This document shows positions 56,334-64,000 of a stretch of DNA of 64,000 nucleotides, in pieces. The position numbers and the translations under genes were made by a program. The first letter of the stretch is position 1. Each line of letters opens with the position of its first letter. The notes beneath the pieces are model-generated. The model saw only the letters and a program-made list of their open reading frames with translations. It did no database searches and had not been told where the DNA came from. The stretch lies in NCBI RefSeq assembly GCF_003987065.1, contig NZ_PIPY01000007.1, positions 1-64,000 of the forward strand. Reading direction: 5' to 3'. This stretch comes from Pseudidiomarina insulisalsae (GTDB lineage Bacteria; Pseudomonadota; Gammaproteobacteria; Enterobacterales; Alteromonadaceae).

Positions 56334-59300
56334 CTAATCTTCTTCACGCGTTTTCGGTGGGAAAGCGCTACGGATAACGTAGAACAGTAGCGGTACGAAG
56401 AAGATTGCCAAAATGGTGCCACCTAGCATGCCGCCCAGTACGCCCGTACCGATGGCCTGACGACTGGCCGCACCCGCGCCGGTACTCAGCGCCAGCGGCA
56501 GAACGCCGAAGGTGAACGCCAGTGAGGTCATCAGAATAGGGCGCAAGCGTAACCGTACCGCTTCCAAAGTAGCTGCCAGCAACTCTTTCCCCTGCGCTTG
56601 TAAGTCTTTGGCAAATTCGACAATAAGAATAGCGTTACGCGCTGAAACCCCAACTGTCGTCAGCAATCCGACCTGGAAATACACATCGTTTTCGAGGCCC
56701 CGTAAACTGGCCGCAATGACTGCGCCAAGAATACCTAGTGGTACCACCAGCATCACTGAGAACGGTATCGACCAGCTCTCATAAAGCGCTGCCAGAAAAA
56801 GGAATACGATCAGTAATGACAGAGCATAAAGCAATGGCGCCTGATCACCGGACTGTTTCTCTTCCAGCGAGATGCCGGCCCAGGCATAACCGATTCCGTC
56901 GCCAAGCTTAGCGATATGCTGCTCCATTGCCATCATTGCGGCACCTGAGGAATAGCCCGGTGCGGCCTCACCCTGAATATTCATTGCTGGTACACCGTTA
57001 AAGCGCTCTAGCCGTTGCGGGCCGAAGGTCCAGCTGGTGCTGGCGAAGGCCGAGAAGGGCACCATTTCGCCTTGATCGTTGCGTACATACCACTCGGCTA
57101 AATCTTCGGGCACCATGCGCGCCTCGGCAACGCCCTGCACGTAGACGCGTTTCACCCGACCACGGTCAATAAAGTCGTTGACATAGGTCGAACCGAACGC
57201 CGTGCCCAGGGTGCTGTTAATCGCATCAATCGACAGCCCCAGAGCTTTGGCCTTCTGAAAGTCGACCTCGACTCTGAACTGCGCCCGGTCTTCGAGACCA
57301 TTCGGGCGCACACCTACCAGGCGCTCGTCTTGGGCAGCCATGCCAAGTAGTTGGTTACGCGCCTGTAATAAGGCGTCATGGCCGACACCGCCACGGTCCT
57401 GCAGATACAGGTTAAAGCCGCTGGCGTTACCAAGTTCCGGAATAGATGGCAGGTTGAACGCGAAAATCATTGCTTCACGGATCTGACTGAAATAGGCCAT
57501 TGCGTTACCAATTATCGCCTCAATCTGCAATTCAGGAGTAGTACGTTCCGACCAGGGGTCCATGCGCACGAAGGCGATACCCGAGTTCTGGCCCTGACCG
57601 CTGAAGCTAAAGCCGACGACGGAGAAAACTGAGCGAATGCCTGCGGCTTCATCAAGATAGTAGTTCTCGATCTTTTTCATGGTTTGCAGCGACTGTTCCT
57701 GAGTAGCACCTGGAGGTAGTTGCATTTGCGTCAGGAACACACCACGGTCTTCATTCGGAATGAAGGAGCCGGGCATGCGTAAGAATAAGTACCCCAATAC
57801 CGCCACAAGTGCCAGGTAGATAAACACAAACCGCACGCTGCGCTTGATAATGCCACGCACCGATTCGGCATAGCGCTCGGTGACGCGCTCCAGACCTCGG
57901 TTGAAAGCCCCGAGAATACCTTTTTTCTGCTTCTCATGATCCACCGGTTTGAGCAGCGTCGCGCAAAGTGCCGGGCTGAAAATGATGGCGACCATGACTG
58001 ACAATGCCATGGCTGAGATGATGGTAATCGAAAACTGTCGATAGACCGCGCCCGTCGAGCCACCGAAGAAGGCCATGGGTACGAATACCGCAGCCATGAC
58101 CAGACCGATGGCGATCAGCGCACCGGTGATCTGACCCATGGACTTAATGGTCGCCTTACGCGGCGAGAGCTTCTCTTCGCTCATCAGGCGCTCGACATTC
58201 TCGACCACGACAATGGCATCGTCGACCAACAAACCGATGGCCAGCACCAGGCCAAACATCGTTAAGGTATTAATGCTAAAGCCAAACGCTGACATGATGC
58301 CAAAGGTGCCCAGCAAGACCACAGGTATTGCCAGCGCCGGAATTAAGGTAGCACGCAGGTTCTGCAGAAAAATAAACATCAGCAGGAACACCAGTACCAC
58401 GGCTTCAAACAGTATTTTGACCACTTCGGTGATAGAGATCTCGACAAATGGCGTTGTGTCGTAGGGGATCACCAGCTCAACGCCGCTGGGAAAATACTGT
58501 TCCAATTCAGCTACGCGCTCTTTTACTGCGGCAGCAGTGTCAAGTGCATTGGCGCCGGTCGCAAGAGTGACCGCCAGGCCGGTGGCAGCGTCGCGGTTGT
58601 AGCGCGCGATGGTATTGTAATTTTCACCACCAAGTTCAACATGCGCGACATCAGCAACGGTCACTTTCGAGCCATCCGGATTCACTTTAAGTAGGATTTG
58701 CTCAAACTCTTCCACAGTTTCCAGGCGTGTCTGCGCAATGATCGAGGAGGTCAACCGTTGCCCCTCAACAGCGGGCGTGCCACCGAGCTGGCCTGCGGCA
58801 ACCTGGTTGTTTTGCTCCCGCAGTGCCAGTACTACGTCCTGAGTAATCAGGTTATAACGGGTCAGCTTTTGCGGGTCGAGCCAGATGCGCATGGCGTAAG
58901 GTGCTCCGAACAGCTGCACGTTACCCACACCCGGGGTACGGGCAATAGGATCCTGCAAATTACTGGCGATATAATCGCCAAGGTCAATCTGGTTAATTTC
59001 CGGATTGCTCGAGGTCAGTGCCAGTACCAACAGGAATGCATCATTCGCCTTCGCGACAATCACGCCCTGATCCTGAACTGCCTGAGGCAGCAGTGGCAGC
59101 ACCAGCTGCAGTTTATTCTGCACCTGCACCTGAGCGATATCCGGATCGGTACCTGCAGCGAAAGTCAGGGTAATGCTGGCATTGCCGGCCGAGTCACTGG
59201 TCGACGAAAAGTATTCAAGATTGTCGACCCCATTGAGGTTTTGCTCAATCAACTGGGTAACACTTTCTTCCAGTGTTTCTGCCGTCGCCCCCGGATAGGT

Positions 59301-59441
59301 TGCGTTAATCTGCACGGTTGGCGGTGCAATTTCAGGATATTGCTCGACCGGCAACTGGGTTACTGCCAAAGCACCGCCCAGCATGATAACAATTGCAATC
59401 ACCCATGCGAAAATGGGTCGGTTAATAAAAAATGTTGCCAT
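56334..59441 (-). CDS. RND multidrug efflux pump, HAE1/AcrB type
   Basis: A 1035-residue inner-membrane drug/proton antiporter, AcrB-like along its whole length: [20 protein letters not shown] at the start, two large periplasmic domains and 12 TM helices. The TM4 aspartates are present in [14 protein letters not shown]. In TM10, where AcrB has the essential Lys940 (GLSAKNAIL), this protein has Arg935 (GVSARNAIL). The membrane-fusion partner is encoded 3 bp upstream; no TolC-type gene is in the window. Substrates cannot be told from sequence. Confidence 0.93.
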   Translation of the reverse strand: MATFFINRPIFAWVIAIVIMLGGALAVTQLPVEQYPEIAPPTVQINATYPGATAETLEESVTQLIEQNLNGVDNLEYFSSTSDSAGNASITLTFAAGTDPDIAQVQVQNKLQLVLPLLPQAVQDQGVIVAKANDAFLLVLALTSSNPEINQIDLGDYIASNLQDPIARTPGVGNVQLFGAPYAMRIWLDPQKLTRYNLITQDVVLALREQNNQVAAGQLGGTPAVEGQRLTSSIIAQTRLETVEEFEQILLKVNPDGSKVTVADVAHVELGGENYNTIARYNRDAATGLAVTLATGANALDTAAAVKERVAELEQYFPSGVELVIPYDTTPFVEISITEVVKILFEAVVLVFLLMFIFLQNLRATLIPALAIPVVLLGTFGIMSAFGFSINTLTMFGLVLAIGLLVDDAIVVVENVERLMSEEKLSPRKATIKSMGQITGALIAIGLVMAAVFVPMAFFGGSTGAVYRQFSITIISAMALSVMVAIIFSPALCATLLKPVDHEKQKKGILGAFNRGLERVTERYAESVRGIIKRSVRFVFIYLALVAVLGYLFLRMPGSFIPNEDRGVFLTQMQLPPGATQEQSLQTMKKIENYYLDEAAGIRSVFSVVGFSFSGQGQNSGIAFVRMDPWSERTTPELQIEAIIGNAMAYFSQIREAMIFAFNLPSIPELGNASGFNLYLQDRGGVGHDALLQARNQLLGMAAQDERLVGVRPNGLEDRAQFRVEVDFQKAKALGLSIDAINSTLGTAFGSTYVNDFIDRGRVKRVYVQGVAEARMVPEDLAEWYVRNDQGEMVPFSAFASTSWTFGPQRLERFNGVPAMNIQGEAAPGYSSGAAMMAMEQHIAKLGDGIGYAWAGISLEEKQSGDQAPLLYALSLLIVFLFLAALYESWSIPFSVMLVVPLGILGAVIAASLRGLENDVYFQVGLLTTVGVSARNAILIVEFAKDLQAQGKELLAATLEAVRLRLRPILMTSLAFTFGVLPLALSTGAGAASRQAIGTGVLGGMLGGTILAIFFVPLLFYVIRSAFPPKTREED

Positions 59442-59444
59442 GTT

Positions 59445-60593
59445 TTATTTCACTTCTTCCGTTTGTACCGCTGCGCCGGGTTGGATTTTTTGCAGGCCTT
59501 CGACAATTACTTTGTCGCCGGCTGAAAGACCTGAGCGTACCACCCAGTTGCCATTTGAAGTGGCGCCTAACGTCAGATAACGCTGCTCAACTTTACCCTC
59601 ACTATTGACCACCATGGCCACGGCGCGACCACGAGGGTCGCGGTTGACACCTTCCTGAGGTGCCAGAATAGCACCCGTCAAGGTGCCGGTTTCAACCTCA
59701 GCGGTCACGTACATACCCGGTAAAATACGCATATCAGCGTTAGCAAATTTTGCCCGCAGGGTAATGGAACTGGTGCTTGGCTGTACGGTAACTTCATTGA
59801 ACAACAGCTGACCCTCAGCGATGACCTCGCTACCGCCGTTAGCATATAACTTCACCGCAGCCCGATTCAGACCATCAGTGACAATGCGGCCTGAGGCAAT
59901 GGCCTGTTGCAGGTCGAGGTAGTCCTCGCTGCTTTGCTGAATATCGACATAGATCGGATCAAGCTGATGAATGGTGGCCAGCGGTTGTGCCTGGGCCACA
60001 TTAACCAGTGCGCCTTCTGTAAGCAGGGAGCGGCCAATACGACCGCTGATAGGCGCCTTCACCTTGGTATATTCAAGGTTGACTTCGGCGCGCTGCAGCT
60101 GTGCCTGAGCGGTTTTCAACGTTGCACGGGCCTGCAGGTAAGCCGCCTGGGCCTCGTCAAATTCCTGTTGGCTCACGGCTTTTCCGGCCAGTAATTCCTG
60201 AAATCGCTCAAAGCGTGCGGTAGCGGCGTGCAAATTCGCTTCGGCCTGGGCAACGGCTGCTTCTGCTGCACTGACATCCGCTGCATAAGTGGCCGGGTCA
60301 ATTTGATACAATGACTGGCCGGCGCTAACGGTGCTACCTTCGGTAAACAACTGCTGCTCTATAATGCCACTTACCTGAGGACGCACTTCTGCGCTACGAA
60401 ATGCCGTGGCACGGCCTGGCAGTTTAACCTGCAGATCAACTTCCTGTGGGGCAATGGTGACAACCCCGACAGTTTGCTGCTGTTGTTGGCCTGCTTGTGC
60501 TTGCTGGCCTTCTTCGCCATTACTGCAACCAGCAAGAAACAGAGCACTGCTCAAGACAGCTACAGCAATCGGTGATAGGGTACGTTGACGCAT
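59445..60593 (-). CDS. RND efflux membrane fusion protein, AcrA type
   Basis: A 382-residue periplasmic adaptor with lipobox LAGC (Cys23), lipoyl halves (RATAFRSAEVRPQVSGIIE and KVKAPISGRIGRSLL), an alpha-hairpin between them, and a beta-barrel plus membrane-proximal domain. It joins the AcrB-like pump to an outer-membrane channel. Its promoter carries an AcrR-like operator. Confidence 0.93.
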   Translation of the reverse strand: MRQRTLSPIAVAVLSSALFLAGCSNGEEGQQAQAGQQQQQTVGVVTIAPQEVDLQVKLPGRATAFRSAEVRPQVSGIIEQQLFTEGSTVSAGQSLYQIDPATYAADVSAAEAAVAQAEANLHAATARFERFQELLAGKAVSQQEFDEAQAAYLQARATLKTAQAQLQRAEVNLEYTKVKAPISGRIGRSLLTEGALVNVAQAQPLATIHQLDPIYVDIQQSSEDYLDLQQAIASGRIVTDGLNRAAVKLYANGGSEVIAEGQLLFNEVTVQPSTSSITLRAKFANADMRILPGMYVTAEVETGTLTGAILAPQEGVNRDPRGRAVAMVVNSEGKVEQRYLTLGATSNGNWVVRSGLSAGDKVIVEGLQKIQPGAAVQTEEVK

Positions 60594-60659
60594 TAAAGTC
60601 TACCTCGTAAATTTTTTAGGTCGCGCGAAGCGTTATTGTTTCCGTTTTCAAGGTGCTCA

Positions 60660-60688
60660 ATTATACATACATACATGAATGTTTGTAA
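60660..60688 (-). promoter_or_regulatory. acrA-type promoter overlapped by an AcrR/TetR-like operator
   Basis: On the minus strand, -35 TTACAA (60683-60688) and -10 TATAAT (60660-60665) are 17 bp apart. Between and over them, a 24-bp near-palindrome (60664-60687), with half-sites TACATACAT and ATGTTTGTA, matches the E. coli AcrR site closely. No tetR-type gene is adjacent. Confidence 0.75.
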
Positions 60689-60739
60689 GTGGGGTAGCGG
60701 TATTTATTTAGGGGTACGCAGGGGAAAAGGTAAAAGTTT

Positions 60740-61186
60740 ATGTCTGTTTCATTTCGTAAAAGCCTTATGGTCGGTGCCGTCGTGCTACTCGCCGGCGTTA
60801 TCTTGATTTTCGTCTGGCGTACGTTCAGTGATGACGATAGTTCGCGCGCGCGCAACGAGCTTTATACTGAACTGCTGTCCATGTCGGGACAGCTGAATCG
60901 CGATTTACCGCGGCTATTGGATCGTCAGACGCGTTTTGATCGCGCTGAAGTCGCAAACTATGGTATGCGTTTCTATTACACCTTGGTTCGTGTGGATCGC
61001 TTTGTCCATGACGAGGCGGAACTGGCTACGCAAATTGAACCGCAAATGCGTCGCGAGTATTGTCATGGCGAAGCACTTGCATTTTATCGCGAAGAAGCGG
61101 ATTTTGTGGAGTTTCAGTATCTTGATCAAAATGGGCTGAAGCTTTTCAACTTTCGTTTTACGCCCGGGGACTGTGCGCAGTCTTAA
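60740..61186 (+). CDS. Hypothetical membrane-anchored protein
   Basis: A 148-residue protein I do not recognise. One N-terminal TM helix (about 9-27) is followed by a soluble charged domain with two cysteines (in REYCHGEA and PGDCAQ). It occupies the place where acrR sits in E. coli but has no helix-turn-helix. It is divergent from the efflux pair and 31 bp before the second M28 gene. Confidence 0.65.
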   Translation: MSVSFRKSLMVGAVVLLAGVILIFVWRTFSDDDSSRARNELYTELLSMSGQLNRDLPRLLDRQTRFDRAEVANYGMRFYYTLVRVDRFVHDEAELATQIEPQMRREYCHGEALAFYREEADFVEFQYLDQNGLKLFNFRFTPGDCAQS

Positions 61187-61217
61187 GTACAATAGTTTGA
61201 GTCAAAAGGTAGTTACT

Positions 61218-62591
61218 ATGAGAACAATTTCTGTATCCCTGGCCCTGGCTTTGGCAGTGGCGAGCGCCGGTGCCTCGGCGTCGAGCCCTGCTTATCAGGA
61301 ACAACAAAAACTGCATGATATTGCCGGGGCGGTTTCAGCAGAGCGGATTAAGCAGGACATTACGAAACTGGTTAGTTTTGGCACCCGCCATACCTTGTCA
61401 GAAACAACTTCGGACACCCGTGGCATAGGGGCGGCACGCCGCTGGATTAAAGCGGAGTTTGATAAAATCTCGGCCGCGTGTGGCGGTTGTCTCGAAGTTT
61501 ATTATCAGAGTGACGTGATTAGTGGTGAGCGACGCATCCCCGAGCCGACTGAAGTGGTGAGCGTGATTGCCGTACAACGTGGTAATGTCGATCCGAGCCG
61601 TTACGTCATTATGTCGGGTGACATTGACTCCCGTGTTTCCGATGTTATGGACGCGACATCCGACGCGCCGGGTGCCAATGATAACGCCTCAGGCGTTGCC
61701 GGCACGCTTGAGGCCGCGCGGGTATTGAGTCAGTATGAATTTGCCGGGTCTATCGTTTATGCTGCTCTGGCAGGCGAAGAGCAGGGACTGTTTGGTGGTA
61801 AAATTATGGCAGCACAGGCGCAGGAAGACGGTTGGCGCATTAAAGCCGTACTGAATAACGATATGATTGGTAACGTTGAGGGCATTAACGGTGTGGTCAA
61901 CAATACTACCGCGCGTATTTTCGCCGAGGGTACCCGCATGGATGAGACCGATGCCGATGAACGGCGCCGCCGCTTTACCGGAGGGGAGGTTGATTCACCG
62001 AGTCGTAATCTGGCCCGCTACATTGACTGGATGGCGGACCGCTACATCACCAATCTTGATACCATGGTCATTTACCGACTCGATCGTTTTGGCCGGGGCG
62101 GTCACCATCGACCATTTAACGACTTAGGTTATCCGGGTGTGCGGATTATGGAAACCAACGAAAATTACCATCGTCAGCACCAGGATATCCGCGTCGAAGA
62201 CGGTATTCATTACGGTGACACCCTTGATGGCGTTGATTTTGATTACGCCGCCAAACTCACGGCCTTAAATGCAGTGTCATTGGCCAGTATGGCCTGGGCC
62301 CCCAGCCCGCCGGCAGAGGTAAGTATTAAAGGTGCGGTAAGCCCGGACACCACGCTGTCCTGGCAAGCGCCGAGCGCCGCCGAGCAGGAATTGATTGCCG
62401 GCTATCGTATTTACTGGCGCCACACGGACGCGCCAAACTGGGAGTTCAGCCGCGATGTCGGTCTGGTCAATGCGTACACTTTAGAGAATATTGTTATCGA
62501 TAACTATTTCTTTGGGGTGGCCAGTGTTAGTAAGGACGGCTTTGAGAGTCCTGTGGTCTTTCCCGGACCCGCCGGAGCCTTTGGTGAATGA
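61218..62591 (+). CDS. M28 family peptidase with Fn3-like tail, altered zinc ligand
   Basis: A 457-residue exported protein with signal peptide (about 1-22). The M28 core has D155 in GANDNASG, E187/E188 in AGEEQGLFGG, D215 in NNDMIG and His318/321 near the end. But the first zinc-ligand motif, normally GHxDS, reads GDIDS (D135 in place of His). A fibronectin III-like domain follows (about 368-450; LSWQAPSAAE, IAGYRIYWRHTD). The ATG at 61218 is chosen because it opens the signal peptide. It overlaps the next gene by 4 nt. Confidence 0.85.
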   Translation: MRTISVSLALALAVASAGASASSPAYQEQQKLHDIAGAVSAERIKQDITKLVSFGTRHTLSETTSDTRGIGAARRWIKAEFDKISAACGGCLEVYYQSDVISGERRIPEPTEVVSVIAVQRGNVDPSRYVIMSGDIDSRVSDVMDATSDAPGANDNASGVAGTLEAARVLSQYEFAGSIVYAALAGEEQGLFGGKIMAAQAQEDGWRIKAVLNNDMIGNVEGINGVVNNTTARIFAEGTRMDETDADERRRRFTGGEVDSPSRNLARYIDWMADRYITNLDTMVIYRLDRFGRGGHHRPFNDLGYPGVRIMETNENYHRQHQDIRVEDGIHYGDTLDGVDFDYAAKLTALNAVSLASMAWAPSPPAEVSIKGAVSPDTTLSWQAPSAAEQELIAGYRIYWRHTDAPNWEFSRDVGLVNAYTLENIVIDNYFFGVASVSKDGFESPVVFPGPAGAFGE

Positions 62592-63187
62592 CACCTCCAC
62601 CTAAACCGGATGACCCTCAGGCCAATAAGTGGCTTGAGCGCATTCTGCGTTCGCGAAGCATTCTCTGGATGATTTTTATATTGTCCATGCTCGAGTCGAT
62701 CATTATTCCGGTGCCGCTGGAACTAGTGTTGATCCCATTACTCATTCATGAACGTGAGCGCTGGTTCAGTATTGCTACAGCAACGCTGGCGGGGTGTCTG
62801 GTGGGCGCCACTATTGGCTATGCAGTCGGCTTTTACTTGTTTGATTCGGCGGGGCAGTGGCTGCTAAACCTGTGGGGTTACGAGGCAGCGTTTGCCGAAC
62901 TGAAAGCTGACTTCAGCGAACATGGGTTTGCCACCTTGTTGCTGGTAGGCATTACTCCTATTCCGTTTCAGGTGGGGATGTTAATCGCCGGGACAACGCA
63001 TTATCCCTTTTATCTGTTCCTGCTCGCGACATTGATCGCCCGCGGTATCCGCTACTACGGGCTGGCGGTGTTGGTCTACTGGCTGGGCGTCCAGTTATGG
63101 CACTGGTGGCAGAATCATCACCGTCGACTGGGTTGGACCGTACTGTTGGCAGGCACTGCAATTTACCTTTTGGTGGTGCTGGTTTAA
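62588..63187 (+). CDS. YqaA/DedA-superfamily membrane protein
   Basis: A 199-residue membrane protein with about five TM helices and a SNARE-associated/VTT-like domain (ESIIIPVPLELVLIPLL, GATIGYAVGFYLFD, GITPIPFQVGMLIAG). DedA-superfamily members flip phospholipids or keep the proton motive force; this branch is less studied. The start overlaps the M28 stop (ATGA) and its end overlaps the ArsA-like gene by 4 bp. Confidence 0.78.
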   Translation: MTPPPKPDDPQANKWLERILRSRSILWMIFILSMLESIIIPVPLELVLIPLLIHERERWFSIATATLAGCLVGATIGYAVGFYLFDSAGQWLLNLWGYEAAFAELKADFSEHGFATLLLVGITPIPFQVGMLIAGTTHYPFYLFLLATLIARGIRYYGLAVLVYWLGVQLWHWWQNHHRRLGWTVLLAGTAIYLLVVLV

Positions 63188-64000
63188 AGCTTCTCCAAGG
63201 GTGTTGCGGTTATTTCCTGCTGCAGGTGTTGTAAGCCTTGCAAGCCGACCAGATCCGTCGCAAAAAGTGGCAGGAAGGCTGCCGCAATACCTTTAAAACT
63301 GGTGCGGATCTGCTGCTGATATACGGCCTCCTGCTGTCGGCGTTGGGCCAGAAAATCGCCGTCCGCCGTTGCTGGTAAATTGCGGTTAATCCATAACGCT
63401 GCCAGTGGCAGCCGCTGTTCCTGCAACTGTTGCACCGCCCGCTGAGTTTCCAGAATGGGTAGTTTTTCCGGGGTTAAAACAAGGGCAATCGCGCAGCGTT
63501 TCGGGTTTTTTAGCTCATGGCGTACGCGTTGAAATAATTGTTGCCGCTGACGCAGCCGCGTTGCAATTTGCGCATTACGGTCGGCTAACGCCGTCACATC
63601 ATGTTGTTGTGGCTCAGCCAACGGGTGACCCGGGGCCACGCGGCGATCCGTGGAAAGATGATCGACCACACCTTTCAGTTGCCGGGCTTTATCAGTCGTT
63701 TTCAGCATGCCCTGAGTCCAGGCCGCCATGGCCTCAGGTAAGATCAGTAAACGTAATGTATGACCGGTGGGCGCGGTATCAAAGATCAGCACGTCGTACC
63801 CCTGTTGTTCGCGGGTATCAATAAGTTTGGCAATGGCTTCGAGCAGTGCCGCTTCCTGAGTGCCGGGCGACTGTGCGGTAAGCTTTAACTGGCGCTCGAT
63901 CTGTGGATACATTGCCGGTTTGCTGAGCTGCTTCATGCTGGCCAGGACTTCGGCTATATGGGCTTCGACCTGGCTGTCGGGATCGAGCTCAAGTGCGTAA
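63184..64000 (-). CDS. ArsA/GET3-type ATPase, 5' end outside the window
   Basis: The frame is open to the right edge, so at least 271 residues are seen and the N-terminal P-loop is missing. Visible marks are ALELDPD near the edge, YDVLIFDTAPTGHTLRLL (the switch region of ArsA ATPases), a central region with RQLKGVVDHL, ALVLTPEKLPILETQRAV and LWINRNLP. Stand-alone ArsA-like ATPases in marine gammaproteobacteria are not tied to arsenic; no ars genes are present. Role unknown. Confidence 0.85.
   Translation of the reverse strand, partial: YALELDPDSQVEAHIAEVLASMKQLSKPAMYPQIERQLKLTAQSPGTQEAALLEAIAKLIDTREQQGYDVLIFDTAPTGHTLRLLILPEAMAAWTQGMLKTTDKARQLKGVVDHLSTDRRVAPGHPLAEPQQHDVTALADRNAQIATRLRQRQQLFQRVRHELKNPKRCAIALVLTPEKLPILETQRAVQQLQEQRLPLAALWINRNLPATADGDFLAQRRQQEAVYQQQIRTSFKGIAAAFLPLFATDLVGLQGLQHLQQEITATPLEKL

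Noticed and set aside
58698-59525. A long plus-strand open frame (275 codons) opposite the acrB-type gene
   Set aside because: It lies fully antisense to a certain RND gene, has no ribosome site or recognisable motif, and follows from codon bias of the real gene.

Overview
The window looks like chromosomal DNA of a marine gammaproteobacterium of the order Alteromonadales, most likely the Idiomarina/Pseudidiomarina group. This is inferred from gene content and order: ubiG divergent from gyrA, then serC-hisC-aroA-cmk-rpsA-ihfB-lapA-lapB-pyrF, plus nrdA-nrdB-yfaE, a rhombosortase, and many secreted peptidases. No rRNA or tRNA gene, IS element, CRISPR array, prophage or replication origin was seen.

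Layout. Positions 1-1900 hold a decayed Rhs/YD-repeat tail: a frameshifted possible immunity gene, an orphan Rhs tip with an unknown C-terminal domain, a tiny ORF, and a truncated core tip of another Rhs lineage. It ends at the terminator of the next gene. Positions 1.9-7.0 kb carry an under-characterised envelope module: a DUF1329 protein divergent from a YCF48-like propeller and an MMPL-type RND exporter. Positions 7.0-15.8 kb carry a GMC oxidoreductase coupled to sbcB, a lipoprotein isoaspartyl peptidase/asparaginase, a CBS protein, hrpA and grxA. Positions 15.9-19.75 kb are the class Ia ribonucleotide reductase operon with two NrdR-like boxes at its promoter. Positions 20.0-32.2 kb are the conserved housekeeping block: ubiquinone, gyrase, serine, histidine and aromatic synthesis, CMP kinase, S1, IHF, LapAB and PyrF.

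Positions 32.2-47.4 kb mix a ComEA-like DNA-binding protein, rhombosortase, gamma-glutamyltransferase, periplasmic MsrAB, a YnjBCD-type ABC transporter fused in operon to a YnjF-like CDP-alcohol phosphatidyltransferase, a sterol-desaturase-family hydroxylase, hinT, rlmI, metG, mrp and dcd. Positions 47.5-64 kb are rich in exported proteins (an M14 and two M28 peptidases, DUF4382 and DUF192 proteins). They also hold a YvcK-like protein, an AcrAB-type efflux pair with an AcrR-like operator but no adjacent regulator, a YqaA/DedA-family membrane protein, and the 3' part of an ArsA-type ATPase that runs off the right edge.

The exported peptidases, Ggt and the asparaginase-like lipoprotein together suggest a cell that feeds on protein and peptides. 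The most unusual sequence signals are two long hairpins that bury the ribosome binding sites of the comEA-like gene and of a DUF2937 gene, the Rhs remnants, an arginine where AcrB-type pumps normally carry an essential lysine, an M28 peptidase with an altered first zinc ligand, and a 24-bp perfect palindrome formed by two abutting stop codons.
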